DNA of 48,680 nt from DATDFB01 sp036522835 (GCA_036522835.1 DATDFB010000131.1:1-48680); one strand, 5' to 3'; shown: positions 33,001-40,463, numbered from the stretch's first letter. The notes: generated from the letters alone by a model not told the origin. Translations and numbers: made by a program.

Positions 33001-33285
33001 GGCCGGAACGACGTAGACGTCGGTGTTCCCCTCGTAGCGGCCGGTGAAGGCGATGAGCTTCCCGTCCGGCGAGAACTTCGGCCCCGACTCGACGCCGGGA
33101 TGCGACGTGAGCCGCCGCACGCCGCTGCCGTCGAGGTTCGCGACCCAGAGGTCGTTGGCGTACGAGAAGGCGATGCGCTCCGCGCTGACGGCGGGCTCGG
33201 AGAGGAGCCGCGTGTCGTGGATGTCGACGGCGGCGAGCGGCGCGGCGAGCAAGAGCAAGGCTAGGACGGCGATGGTTGAGCGCAT
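30037..33285 (-). CDS. Tricorn-like S41 protease
   Basis: A 1082-aa protein with signal peptide MRSTIAVLALLLLAAPLAAV. Two tandem PD40/WD-like propeller regions follow; FSPDGKLIAFTGRYEGNTDV and WSPDGKSIAYFSDRSGEY are typical blades. Next come a C1-type domain, the catalytic-His region LSVGHHRLAGGD, a PDZ domain (about residues 760-850) and the S41 core with the nucleophile Ser in ETAGSGGDLLPWMF. Length and order match tricorn protease homologues that degrade oligopeptides. The signal peptide places it in the periplasm. A Lys/Glu/Asp-rich insertion (around DADKDKEKKDEKKAPVK) separates the propellers. A TAGAGT box 7 bp before ATG 33285 and no Shine-Dalgarno suggest a leaderless mRNA. Confidence 0.93.
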   Translation of the reverse strand: MRSTIAVLALLLLAAPLAAVDIHDTRLLSEPAVSAERIAFSYANDLWVANLDGSGVRRLTSHPGVESGPKFSPDGKLIAFTGRYEGNTDVYVVPAEGGVPRRLTWHPQADVARGFTADGASVLFSSPREVYTGRYLQLYTVPVGGGAATKLPIPHATKAAYSPDGKKIVYQPLGDPFIQWKHYRGGQVARLVVFDLATYATESIPQPPGRCNDTDPMWIGDKVYFRSDRDGEFNVYSFDPATKKVARLTKHADFPVANASAGAGRIVYEQAGYLHLLDPKSGSDARLKVGVAADLVESLPRFAKGKKFVRGGAISPSGARAAVEFRGEIFTLPREKGDDRNLTNTPAANERWPAWSPDGKSIAYFSDRSGEYQLYIGDQDGKGAPREIKIDGAGFYADPKWSPDGKKISFSDNSRTIFVTDVATGQTVKVSSDVMYGPVRVLNHAWSPDSQWLAYTRNTPTYMNRIFLYNVAEKTSTPLTDPYTDAMQPVFDPNGKYLYFFTSTDAGPVDDWFAQSNEDIRATRSIYLAVLPKGVVSPMAKESDEESAAKPDADKDKEKKDEKKAPVKVAIDFDGITQRIVALPPKAAGYDNLAAGKSGQIYYTKSSGNPGDEATLQRFDLEKRKEEPLAEKVEGFELSADGKRMLLVTKDGWSLVDAGEKLDLTKFRLPVDKLQVKIDPRAEWRQIFEEAWRINRDFFYDPNMHGADWKAMKAKYEAFLPDLAVRQDLNRVMTWMSSELSVGHHRLAGGDSLTEVESVPGGLLGADYKVDNGRYRFAKVYGGLNWNPELRAPLTEPGVDVKAGEYLLAVGGKDLRYPEDLYSRFEQTAGRIVELTVGPNADGTGSRVVKVVPIEDEAPLRNRDWVEGNLRKVTEATNGKVAYVYVPNTAGAGYTYFKRYFFPQADRDAIIVDERHNGGGAVADYYIDILRRPLISHWAMRYGGDLKTPLASIQGPKVMIIDETAGSGGDLLPWMFHKLQLGTLVGTRTWGGLVGILGFPVLMDGGVITAPNLGIWTSEGFIVENEGVPPDVEVEQTPADVIAGKDPQLERAIAIAMKQLAENPPRKETRPPFPVRAPSARQ

Positions 33286-33292
33286 GGCGAGG

Positions 33293-33298
33293 ACTCTA
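33293..33298 (-). promoter_or_regulatory. -10 box of apparent leaderless promoter (tricorn-like gene)
   Basis: TAGAGT on the minus strand, 7 bp before ATG 33285. Confidence 0.45.
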
Positions 33299-33346
33299 GC
33301 AGATGAGGAAGACGTCGTTCCGGGCGCAACTCCGGCGCGAGGGTCA

Positions 33347-33377
33347 TGTGGAGTGCGGCGGCCATGCCGCCGCTGTC
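33347..33377 (+). repeat. Dispersed palindromic repeat, family TGTGGAGTGCGGCGGC, intergenic copy
   Basis: Same sequence as 1673-1703 with CAT instead of CAC in the centre. It lies in the 207-bp gap between the tricorn and methyltransferase starts. No gene is visible in that gap; it holds this repeat and the likely -10 boxes of both neighbours. Confidence 0.8.
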
Positions 33378-33492
33378 TCTATCGCTCATCGAGCTGCACA
33401 CAACCGTCGTGCTGTCGTTCGAGCGCGACGGGCACCAGCACCGCCGCGCTGGTGATTGGCGGCATCGAGCTCACTCCCGTTATTCTTCGCCG

Positions 33493-34962
33493 GTGAAGGG
33501 TCGACCGGACGTGGCGACGCTCGTCGGCGAATTGGCGAGCGAGAGCTCCGATGCTCGAAAGGCCGCGGCGGCGGCGTTAGGAAAGGTGCCGCAGTCGGAG
33601 GAGTCGTTCGCGGCGCTGACGCGCGCGCTTGGCGACTCGGCGCCGAAGGTGCGGAAGAGCGCCGCGATCGCGCTCGCGCGGCCGGGCAACGCGGCGGCGG
33701 TCGCGCCGCTGGCCGCCGCGCTCGAGCGCGAAGAGTTCGACTGGGTGCGCGCCTCGCTCGTTCTCGCCATCGGCAAGATCGGCGGCGCCGAGGCGCAGGA
33801 AGCGTTCGCCGCGCTTCATCCGCGCGGCGAGGCGGAGGCGGAGGCGCTGGCGAAGGCTACAGACCGGTTGCGCGAGCGCAGCGACGACGTCGCCTGGCGC
33901 CACGACGCAACGTTGCCGTTTCCGCTCTACGGCACCACCGCCGTGGGGATCGAGGACGTTGCAGCCGGAGAGGCTGCCAGTCTCGGCATCGACGCAGACG
34001 TCGCCGGTGCGGGGCTCATCGCGCTCCGCGGCCGGGCACCCGCGGGCTTGCTGGCCACTCTTCGCTGCTTCCATGACCTCCGGCTCCTCGTCGCGGAGGG
34101 GGAGCCGCTGAGCGGAGCTCCGGCCGAATCCGTGCCGGCCGCGCTCGTAGAGCTGCTGCGCCGGGCGGGCGGCCTGGCATCGTGGAACGAATGGCTGGAG
34201 TCGAATGGCGACGTGCTCCGCTACCGCTTCTCGCTCGAGAACCTTCGCCTCCCACAGAGCGCGTTTCGCGCGGCGCTCGGCGCCGTGCGCGATGCGCTGC
34301 GCCCCGCCGGCCTTGCCGACAGCGCCTCGAGCTACTCCGCCATGCTCGTCATCGACGCGGGTGCGGAGAGGACACGCGTGTGGTTCGTCCCGACGTTCGA
34401 GCCCGACACACGTTTTGCGTACCGCCTGGCGGACGTCGGCGCGTCCATCCAGCCGGTGGTCGGCGCGGCACTGGCCCGGTTGATCCGCTCGCACGAGGAC
34501 GGCATCGTGGTCGATCCGACCTGCGGCAGCGCGACCCTCCTCATCGAGCGCGCAAGGCTCGATCCGGGACTGTCGCTGCACGGCATCGACGTCAGCCCCA
34601 CCGCCACCGCGGCCGCGTCGCGCAATCTCGCCGCGGCCGGTCTGCGGCAGCGTGCACGCCTCGAGCGCGGCGATGCCGCCGACGGCCGAAGCTGGCCCGA
34701 CCACTGCGTGGAAGTGATCGCGAATCTTCCGTTCGGCGTCCGCAGCGCGCGGATGGACCGCGATCTCGCGTCGCTCTACCGCGGCGTCGTTCGCCAAGCC
34801 GCCCACCGGCTCGTCCCCGGCGGCCGGGCGCTCTTCTACACGTCGAATGCGCCGCTTCTCGCTCCCGAACTGGAACAGCGCCCGAACTGGACGATCCTTC
34901 ACCACCGCACGATCGAGTCCGGCGGCATCGCGGTCGGCGCGTGGCTGATCGAGAAACGCTGA
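33493..34962 (+). CDS. HEAT-repeat/THUMP-like RNA (guanine-N2) methyltransferase fusion
   Basis: A 489-aa protein. Residues about 5-115 are HEAT/PBS-lyase-type repeats (SSDARKAAAAALGKVPQSEE, APKVRKSAAIALARPG). A diverged middle domain follows. The C-terminal 200 residues are a Rossmann methyltransferase with SAM motif I DPTCGSATLLIERARL, GIDVSPTATAAASRNL, and the catalytic EVIANLPFGVR (NPPF/Y-type). This is the signature of TrmN/Trm14/RlmL-type N2-guanine RNA methyltransferases. GTG 33493 is chosen since the longer frame begins inside the dispersed repeat; TATTCT 6 bp upstream suggests a leaderless start. Its stop abuts the stop of the PLP-enzyme gene with no gap. Confidence 0.8.
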   Translation: MKGRPDVATLVGELASESSDARKAAAAALGKVPQSEESFAALTRALGDSAPKVRKSAAIALARPGNAAAVAPLAAALEREEFDWVRASLVLAIGKIGGAEAQEAFAALHPRGEAEAEALAKATDRLRERSDDVAWRHDATLPFPLYGTTAVGIEDVAAGEAASLGIDADVAGAGLIALRGRAPAGLLATLRCFHDLRLLVAEGEPLSGAPAESVPAALVELLRRAGGLASWNEWLESNGDVLRYRFSLENLRLPQSAFRAALGAVRDALRPAGLADSASSYSAMLVIDAGAERTRVWFVPTFEPDTRFAYRLADVGASIQPVVGAALARLIRSHEDGIVVDPTCGSATLLIERARLDPGLSLHGIDVSPTATAAASRNLAAAGLRQRARLERGDAADGRSWPDHCVEVIANLPFGVRSARMDRDLASLYRGVVRQAAHRLVPGGRALFYTSNAPLLAPELEQRPNWTILHHRTIESGGIAVGAWLIEKR

Positions 34963-35928
34963 TCATCCGGCGGAGTGCCAGAAAACGACCGTCTGCGACG
35001 GGCCGAGTCTTCCGCTGCGCACGTGATCGATCAGAGCGGCCATCGCCTTCGCGGTATAGACGGGGTCGAGGTGGAGGTTCTCCGTCTCGCACAGCAGCCG
35101 CTGCGCCGCCTTCGATGCCGCGGTCGGTTTCAGATAGCCGTCGCCGACGTAGTCATCGATGACGGTGATCGAGTCGGCAGATGCGGCGATGGGACAGCCG
35201 AGGATGGCGCTGCCGCCGGCAATGAGCGCGCAGACGCGGGCGCGGAGCTCGTGCACGGCCAGCCCGGGACTGACTCCAACGATCTCGATCGGAGCGCCGG
35301 TGCGGCGTTTGCCGAGCTCGAGACCGGCGTGGATCCCGCCGGTCGCGGAGGCCAGATAGATGGCGTCGAGCTTCGCGTGCCGGAGGGCCGCCTGCGCGAG
35401 CAGCTCTTCAAATGCGCGCACGTATGCGGCCGTGGTCAGACCGTTCGTTCCGCTGAACGGCACCACCTCCACGCGCCGCCCGGACGCGATGAGCCGCGCC
35501 GCCGTCGCCTCGACCAGCGCGCCCCGCTCTCCCTCCCGCTCCGTCAGGACCAGCTCCGCCCCCTCGGCGTCGTCGAGCAACGTCGGTTCGGAGCCGGAGG
35601 CTTCGGCGCTGAGGACGAGCACGCACCGGAGGCCGCGCCTGCGGGCGGCGATGGCCAGAGTCCGCGCATGCTGCGACTCCACGGAGCCTTCGGTGAGAAC
35701 CGTGTCGGCGCCGGCGCGCAGCGCATGCTCGACCAGCATCACCGCCTTGCGGAACTTGCTGCCGCCGAACGGCAGCTTGTCGTCGCGCTTGACGAGGAGG
35801 CGCGGTCCGCCGAGCGCTTCGGTGAGGGCAGGCAGCTCCTCCAGCGGCGTCTCGATCAATGTCCGTTCAGCGCCGACCACCAGAGGTCCGCGATCGTGCC
35901 GACCTCGTGCCGGGAACGCGTGCGGCAT
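34963..35928 (-). CDS. PLP enzyme of the D-cysteine desulfhydrase/ACC deaminase family
   Basis: A 321-aa fold-type II PLP protein. LVKRDDKLPFGGSKFRKAVM contains the cofactor lysine (family norm GGNKxRK, here GGSKFRK). GADTVLTEGSVESQHARTLA corresponds to the substrate-binding GGVQSNHTRQ, with two substitutions. SATGGIHAGLELGKR is the phosphate-binding loop. AAAGGAG precedes ATG 35928. The gene overlaps the upstream glycosyltransferase by 73 bp and is the last gene of the radical-SAM RiPP operon. It may act on a D-amino acid, cysteine or a modified residue released from the peptide; the altered active-site residues argue against a plain housekeeping enzyme. Confidence 0.8.
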   Translation of the reverse strand: MPHAFPARGRHDRGPLVVGAERTLIETPLEELPALTEALGGPRLLVKRDDKLPFGGSKFRKAVMLVEHALRAGADTVLTEGSVESQHARTLAIAARRRGLRCVLVLSAEASGSEPTLLDDAEGAELVLTEREGERGALVEATAARLIASGRRVEVVPFSGTNGLTTAAYVRAFEELLAQAALRHAKLDAIYLASATGGIHAGLELGKRRTGAPIEIVGVSPGLAVHELRARVCALIAGGSAILGCPIAASADSITVIDDYVGDGYLKPTAASKAAQRLLCETENLHLDPVYTAKAMAALIDHVRSGRLGPSQTVVFWHSAG

Positions 35929-36881
35929 TGCAGCTCCTTTCGTTCGGCGTCGCCGTAGCGCAGCAGCCTCTCGATCGCCTCGAGCCACTCCTCCGGCTCG
36001 GTGGCGAATGCCGCGACGTCGCCGGCCACGGCCGCGAACGGAGTGGTCCGGCTGCAGACCGCCGGCACGCCGGCCGCAGCGTAGTCGATGACTTTCAGGC
36101 CGCTCTTGCACCGGTTGTAGGCGTGATCCTCCATCGGCAGCAGCGCCACGTCGAAGCGGGCCAGAAGCGATGGGTATTCGTCGTAAGGCACCCACTCGGC
36201 GACCGCCACGCGGCCGGGCGGCAGAGAACGGAAGAGCGAGGCATACTTCGTCGAGCCGGCGAGCAGGAAGTGGAGATCGGGGAATCGGGCGAACGCCCTC
36301 TCCAGCACGGGCGGCAGCAGCTCGAGATCGCGCCCGACGCGGCTGCCGCCGCACCAGCCGATCGTCCGCCTCCCGCGCGGCGCGGCGTCGATGCTCCAGC
36401 GCGGGTGATCGAACGCGAGCGCGACCGGAATCACGGACACCGGCAGTTCCGGAGCGAGCCGTCGAAGCTCGCCGGCCAGCGCCTCGGTCGGACAGACGAA
36501 GCCGTCGACGGCATCGAGAAGCCGGCGATGTGCCTGGACGCGCGCGACCGCCTCGTGGTCGATCTCGTCGACGGCGCTGGTGGCGATGAGCCCGGGCAGC
36601 TCGTCGCAGAAGATCGCATCGTCGAGCTCCCACAGGACCCGCGTGCCGCGGCGGCGGCAGGTGTCGAGCGCGTTCGCGGCCTGATCCACCTGCGCGGCGG
36701 ACGCGAACGGCGCACGCTGCACGACCACGGCATCGGCATCGAGCGCGTCCCCCAGGCGTGCGATGCTCCACCGCAGCGGATGCGTTCGCGCGACGGCGGC
36801 CAGCGGATCGTAGAGACGGATGGTGGCGACGAATTCGCCCGCATCGCCTGCGTGAATCTCCGGGAACGCGCGGACGATCAC
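35856..36881 (-). CDS. Glycosyltransferase family 1-like (GT-B)
   Basis: A 341-aa protein. TRVLWELDDAIFCDELPGL, VPTEALAGELRRLAPELPVS, TIGWCGGSRVGRDLELLPPV and MEDHAYNRCKSGLKVIDYAAAG are the conserved GT-B/GT4-type blocks; the final one carries the sugar-nucleotide Glu/Lys region. GTG 36881 has GGAGG just upstream and overlaps the radical SAM stop (GTGA). It is fourth in the peptide-modification operon, so it may glycosylate the peptide product. Confidence 0.85.
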   Translation of the reverse strand: MIVRAFPEIHAGDAGEFVATIRLYDPLAAVARTHPLRWSIARLGDALDADAVVVQRAPFASAAQVDQAANALDTCRRRGTRVLWELDDAIFCDELPGLIATSAVDEIDHEAVARVQAHRRLLDAVDGFVCPTEALAGELRRLAPELPVSVIPVALAFDHPRWSIDAAPRGRRTIGWCGGSRVGRDLELLPPVLERAFARFPDLHFLLAGSTKYASLFRSLPPGRVAVAEWVPYDEYPSLLARFDVALLPMEDHAYNRCKSGLKVIDYAAAGVPAVCSRTTPFAAVAGDVAAFATEPEEWLEAIERLLRYGDAERKELQCRTRSRHEVGTIADLWWSALNGH

Positions 36882-37738
36882 TTCGCCTCCGCCAGGTCGT
36901 GCTCGCGGTAGCAGCTCGTCCAGCAGGCGTTGCAGGACTCGTACTGGGCATGGAGCGCCGCGGTTTGCGGGCTTCCCCAGATGGCATCGAAGGGCTCGCG
37001 GCCGACGTTGCCGAGGATGACCTCGCGGTTGTGACAGAGCCGGACGTCGCCCTCCGGCGAAATGCTGGCCACGCGGCGGATGCTGCGGCAGGGGAGCGAC
37101 AGCTCGCCGCGGCTCCACCGGACGTGCGCCGCGCAGAACGCGTCCTGCGCTTCGTCGGCGAGCCGCTGGAGAAAGGGGATCGGGCCCGCGGGCCGCTCCG
37201 ATTCGTAAATGCGGCTCTCGGTGTAGACGTTCAGGCCGTAGGAGATGCCTGCCCCGTCGCACCAGTCCATGGCGCCGCGGATGTCGTCGTAGGTCGACCA
37301 CGGCGTGACGGTGATGCCGACCGAGACCGCGGCCCTCTCGGCGGCGCGGAGGATGCCGCCGGTGACGCGCTCGAAACCGTCGACGCCGCGGATCCGGGCA
37401 TAGCCTTCCCGCCCTCCGTCGAGCGAGACGCTGACGTAGCGGACGCCGTGACGGTCGATGAGGTCGAGCACGCGCGCGCTGTTCAGCATGTTCGTGAAGA
37501 GGATGTAGTTCCGGTGCGCGAAGAGATCGAGGATGGCCCCGGCGTGGGGATGGAGCGTGAACTCTCCTCCCTGCAGCGCGAACCACGTCTCCGCGCCGAC
37601 GTACCTCGATGCCGCGACGCTCTCCAGCATGCGCGGCGTCAGCAGATGTTTCGGCCGCATCTTCCAGAACGAGCAGGTGGTACAGCGCGAGTCGCACGCG
37701 GTGTTGCAGTAGAGGTTGACGTACCGGAGCGGCGTCAC
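36878..37738 (-). CDS. Radical SAM enzyme with short SPASM-like C-terminus
   Basis: A 286-aa protein. The [4Fe-4S] motif CDSRCTTC (Cys15, 19, 22) is near the N-terminus, with an extra Cys11. LQGGEFTLHP fills the GGE position, and VSVSLDGGREGYARIRG and GITVTPWSTYDDI are typical barrel strands. ISPEGDVRLCHN and a terminal ESCNACWTSCYRE form a SPASM-like auxiliary cluster site. GTG 37738 overlaps the preceding stop by 4 nt. In the operon it is the second radical SAM enzyme and probably modifies the 24-residue precursor or its intermediate. Confidence 0.87.
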   Translation of the reverse strand: MTPLRYVNLYCNTACDSRCTTCSFWKMRPKHLLTPRMLESVAASRYVGAETWFALQGGEFTLHPHAGAILDLFAHRNYILFTNMLNSARVLDLIDRHGVRYVSVSLDGGREGYARIRGVDGFERVTGGILRAAERAAVSVGITVTPWSTYDDIRGAMDWCDGAGISYGLNVYTESRIYESERPAGPIPFLQRLADEAQDAFCAAHVRWSRGELSLPCRSIRRVASISPEGDVRLCHNREVILGNVGREPFDAIWGSPQTAALHAQYESCNACWTSCYREHDLAEAK

Positions 37739-38772
37739 GCCGTCACCTCTTCGAGCCGCGAGGCCGGCTCGGGACAACCGGCCGCGGCGAGCGCGCGCTG
37801 CATGCGCCGTCTGGCCGCGCCGTCGTCATAGTCGTGCAGAACCGCGTACTGGCGTGCGGTCACGTTCTCGTACCAGTCGGAGCGGCCTTGCAGGCGCTCT
37901 TCGATCAGCCGTCCGAGGTGCTCGATTGCCGTGGCCGTGTCGAACGGATCGCAGGTCAGCACGCCGGCGCGCTCGCCCGCGTGACTGAGACGGCTGCCGA
38001 CGTACGGCACGCGCGCGGAAGCGGCGTCGAGCGCGTAGCGGCCCCACGTGCGGCGGTCGTCCATGCAAAGGATGGCGAAGGTATCGCGGCGGAGCAGGCG
38101 GTAATAGTCGGGCCAGCGCCGCGGCTGGAGGAGCTCCGCGCGGATTCCCATCGCCTCGAGCATGGAACGCTCCCGGCGGGAGGCGGGATAGACCCGGCCT
38201 TCGACCGAGGGGTAGCGCCGCTGCAGTTCGCGGAGGATCAACACGTTGGCCACGCCGTTGCGCGAGTCGAGACCGGACGCGAGCTCGATGACGATCCGCT
38301 CGCCCGGCGCGGAGCGCGGCAGCGTCTCCGTCCAGTCCAGCGGATACGGAATGCCGAGCCACTGCACGCGCTCCGGCACGCGCGCATAGAGCCGGTAGTA
38401 GGGGAGCGTCCGTTCCACGAGAATCCCGAGGAGGTCGGGATCGTCGGCGGCCTGGGCGAACTGGAAGAGCCCTTCCATCTCGCCGGCGGAGCGGACGACA
38501 TACTCCACACGCCCTTCCACGAGGCCGACGCACGTGACGTGCGGCACGCGCCGCTTCAGAAACCGAGGAAGCGAGTGCGTCGCCGGCGTCAATTCCACGA
38601 GGGCCAGGTCATAGCCGGCGATGCTCGCCGGATCGGCGAAGGCGCGCTGGTAGCTGACGACGTCCCCGGAGCCCAAGGCGCGCAACCACTCGCGCGAGTC
38701 ATTCGTCGGGACTGACCAGCGGCGGTGCTCGCGCGTGTGCGCCTGTCCCAACAGGCAGGCGTGCAGCGTCAT
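37735..38772 (-). CDS. Probable glycosyltransferase-like protein, GT-B type
   Basis: A 345-aa protein with no close family that I can name. VPHVTCVGLVEGRVEYVVRS, RIVIELASGLDSRNGVANVL and RRWPDYYRLLRRDTFAILCM, followed by RVPYVGSRLSHAGERAGVLT, give the layout of a GT-B glycosyltransferase C-terminal domain. No Glu-rich catalytic motif is convincing. ATG 38772 overlaps the radical SAM-SPASM stop (ATGA), and its own end overlaps the next radical SAM gene (GTGA). The tight coupling indicates a role in the same pathway, perhaps as a partner of the glycosyltransferase at 35856. Confidence 0.6.
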   Translation of the reverse strand: MTLHACLLGQAHTREHRRWSVPTNDSREWLRALGSGDVVSYQRAFADPASIAGYDLALVELTPATHSLPRFLKRRVPHVTCVGLVEGRVEYVVRSAGEMEGLFQFAQAADDPDLLGILVERTLPYYRLYARVPERVQWLGIPYPLDWTETLPRSAPGERIVIELASGLDSRNGVANVLILRELQRRYPSVEGRVYPASRRERSMLEAMGIRAELLQPRRWPDYYRLLRRDTFAILCMDDRRTWGRYALDAASARVPYVGSRLSHAGERAGVLTCDPFDTATAIEHLGRLIEERLQGRSDWYENVTARQYAVLHDYDDGAARRRMQRALAAAGCPEPASRLEEVTA

Positions 38773-40118
38773 CGCGGTGCGGCGCTGCTCCCGAGCACGC
38801 GGGAGACGGCGAGCGTGGTCTCCGCGGTGACCCGCGCCGGAACGAGCGGATCGCCCTCTTCGAGGAGATTCAGTCCGGGGCAGAGGCCGACATACGCGTC
38901 GAGCGCGCCGTGGGCGGACGGCTTGAGATCGCCGGTCCGGATGGCGCGCACGCGCCGCGCCACCGGCGAGCGTTCCCAGATCTCCGCCAGCGGCGTTTCC
39001 CGAACGTTTCCGAGCGGCAGATGGAACTGGCTGCACGGCAGGACGTCTCCCGACGCAGAGACGGCGCACATGTTCACCGCCGCCGGGCAGATCCGCTCGG
39101 CGGCGCTCTTCGGCTTCGGCATGGCGAAGAACTCCGGCAGGGCCCGGATGGCCTGTTCGAGCTCCGGACCCGTCGTCCGCAGGGCGTGCGTGTCGCGATT
39201 GCCGTCGGTCCGTGCGGTAATCGGGTAGCCATAGCTCACCGTCGCGCCGATCGACTCGGCGAGCCGTTTCATTCCCTCTGTATCGCCGACGTTCGACTGC
39301 ATCAGCGTGCACGCGAAATCGATGTGAACGCCCGCCTGGGCAAGCTGCCGCGCCGCGCTGACCGAGCGCTGCCAGGAGCCGGGAGCCTGCGTGACCGCGT
39401 CGTGCGTCGCCGCTTCATGGCTATAGAGGCTGATCTGGACGCGCCCCACGTTCATGGCCGCCAGGCGCGCCACCTTGTCGGCGTTGAGCGGCATGCCGGT
39501 CGTGAAGAGCTCCAGGATGAAGTTGCGCCGCTGCGCGTGCTCGAGGACGTCGAAGATCCCGGAGCGGATGAAGATCTCCCCGCCCGTCAGGGTCAGGAGG
39601 AGCGCGCCGATGCCGGCCAGCTCGTCGATGAGCGCGCAGATTTCGGCGTTGTCGAGGTCGCGCCGCTCCGGCGGCGCCGGCAGATGCCGTTCCTCGAAGG
39701 GGATGTAGCAGTGGACGCAATCGAGATGGCAGCGCGTGGAGACTTCGATCTTCGACCAGACCGGCGCGACCAGGTCGACGCCGATCCGCTCCAGCTCGTC
39801 GCGCCACGGATCGAGGCGCAGCAGGCCGCGGGGTGCCGGCGCGCTTCCGGCGTCGCGGATCAGCCGGCGGGCCAGGAGATCGTCCACGAAGGCACGGACG
39901 TCGCTCTCCACCTCCTCGGCCGGGACGTCGCTGAAGTCGAAGCGCGACCGGACCGTTTGCAACACGTCGTCGAGCCCGGCCGGGCTGCCGAGGGCCTCGA
40001 ACACCGTCGCCCCGACTTCGTTGAGCCGGTGCAGTGTGTTGTCGATGCGGTTCACGATCACCGCTTCGCCGGCGATCAGCCGGTACGACAGCTCGGTTTC
40101 CTGGATCCACGAAGTCAT
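38769..40118 (-). CDS. PqqD-radical SAM-SPASM peptide maturase
   Basis: A 449-aa protein. Residues 1-95 form a PqqD-like RiPP recognition element (IDNTLHRLNEVGATVFEAL to ESDVRAFVDDLLARRLI). The radical SAM motif CHLDCVHC has Cys130, 134 and 137, and LLTLTGGEIFIR follows. A SPASM region near residues 360-385 has ICPAAVNMC then GDVLPCSQFHLPLGNVRE, with a later LCPG. This layout is that of PqqE/mycofactocin/sactipeptide-type maturases, which form C-C, C-S or C-O links on a peptide. AGGAGGAAGG precedes ATG 40118. It lies 85 bp downstream of a 24-codon gene whose YxxP motif is a typical recognition-element ligand. Confidence 0.93.
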   Translation of the reverse strand: MTSWIQETELSYRLIAGEAVIVNRIDNTLHRLNEVGATVFEALGSPAGLDDVLQTVRSRFDFSDVPAEEVESDVRAFVDDLLARRLIRDAGSAPAPRGLLRLDPWRDELERIGVDLVAPVWSKIEVSTRCHLDCVHCYIPFEERHLPAPPERRDLDNAEICALIDELAGIGALLLTLTGGEIFIRSGIFDVLEHAQRRNFILELFTTGMPLNADKVARLAAMNVGRVQISLYSHEAATHDAVTQAPGSWQRSVSAARQLAQAGVHIDFACTLMQSNVGDTEGMKRLAESIGATVSYGYPITARTDGNRDTHALRTTGPELEQAIRALPEFFAMPKPKSAAERICPAAVNMCAVSASGDVLPCSQFHLPLGNVRETPLAEIWERSPVARRVRAIRTGDLKPSAHGALDAYVGLCPGLNLLEEGDPLVPARVTAETTLAVSRVLGSSAAPR

Positions 40119-40203
40119 TCGCCCTTCCTCCTCTAGCCTGTGGCGGACGGTTGTGCGAAGGGCGCGCGGAACGGCGCGCCCTTCGCGGGCACCGGCGAGC
40201 GTC

Positions 40204-40278
40204 TTACTTCTTGCTCTGGGTCGAGCACGCAACGCCGGACTTCGTGGTGACGACTTCGGGCTTGACGTATTTCTTCAC
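40204..40278 (-). CDS. 24-residue RiPP precursor peptide
   Basis: AAAGGAGGCGCTC precedes GTG 40278, and the frame ends at TAA 40204. It starts MKKYVKPEVVTTK, continues SGVACSTQ and ends SKK. The N-terminal part carries a Tyr-x-x-Pro motif followed by Glu-Val. Tyr-x-x-Pro is the motif recognised in several leader peptides by PqqD-like domains, and such a domain is fused to the next enzyme. The putative core has one Cys flanked by Ala, Ser and Thr. A single Cys permits at most one thioether, or a Cys-derived small molecule. Codon use and the strong ribosome-binding site support a real gene. I do not recognise a named family. Confidence 0.8.
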   Translation of the reverse strand: MKKYVKPEVVTTKSGVACSTQSKK

Positions 40279-40391
40279 GAGCGCCTCCTTTCACGTAGTT
40301 ACCGGTCAGCCTTTCCTGCCAGCATGACCGAAGGCATGACTTAATGATAAGCCACGAAGACGCACCGCCGCAACACGCGTCACGAGCCTGC

Positions 40392-40454
40392 TGTGGAGTG
40401 CGGCGGCCACGCCGCCGCTCGCGGCCTCGGCGGCCATGCCGCCGCACTCCACAA
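40392..40454. repeat. Head-to-head pair of the TGTGGAGTGCGGCGGC repeat
   Basis: One copy reads rightward from 40392, and an inverted copy ends at 40454 with GCCGCCGCACTCCACA. Together they can form one long hairpin. They lie between the precursor gene and the first phosphatase-superfamily gene, near their divergent promoters. Confidence 0.8.
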
Positions 40455-40463
40455 CGGCTCCGG

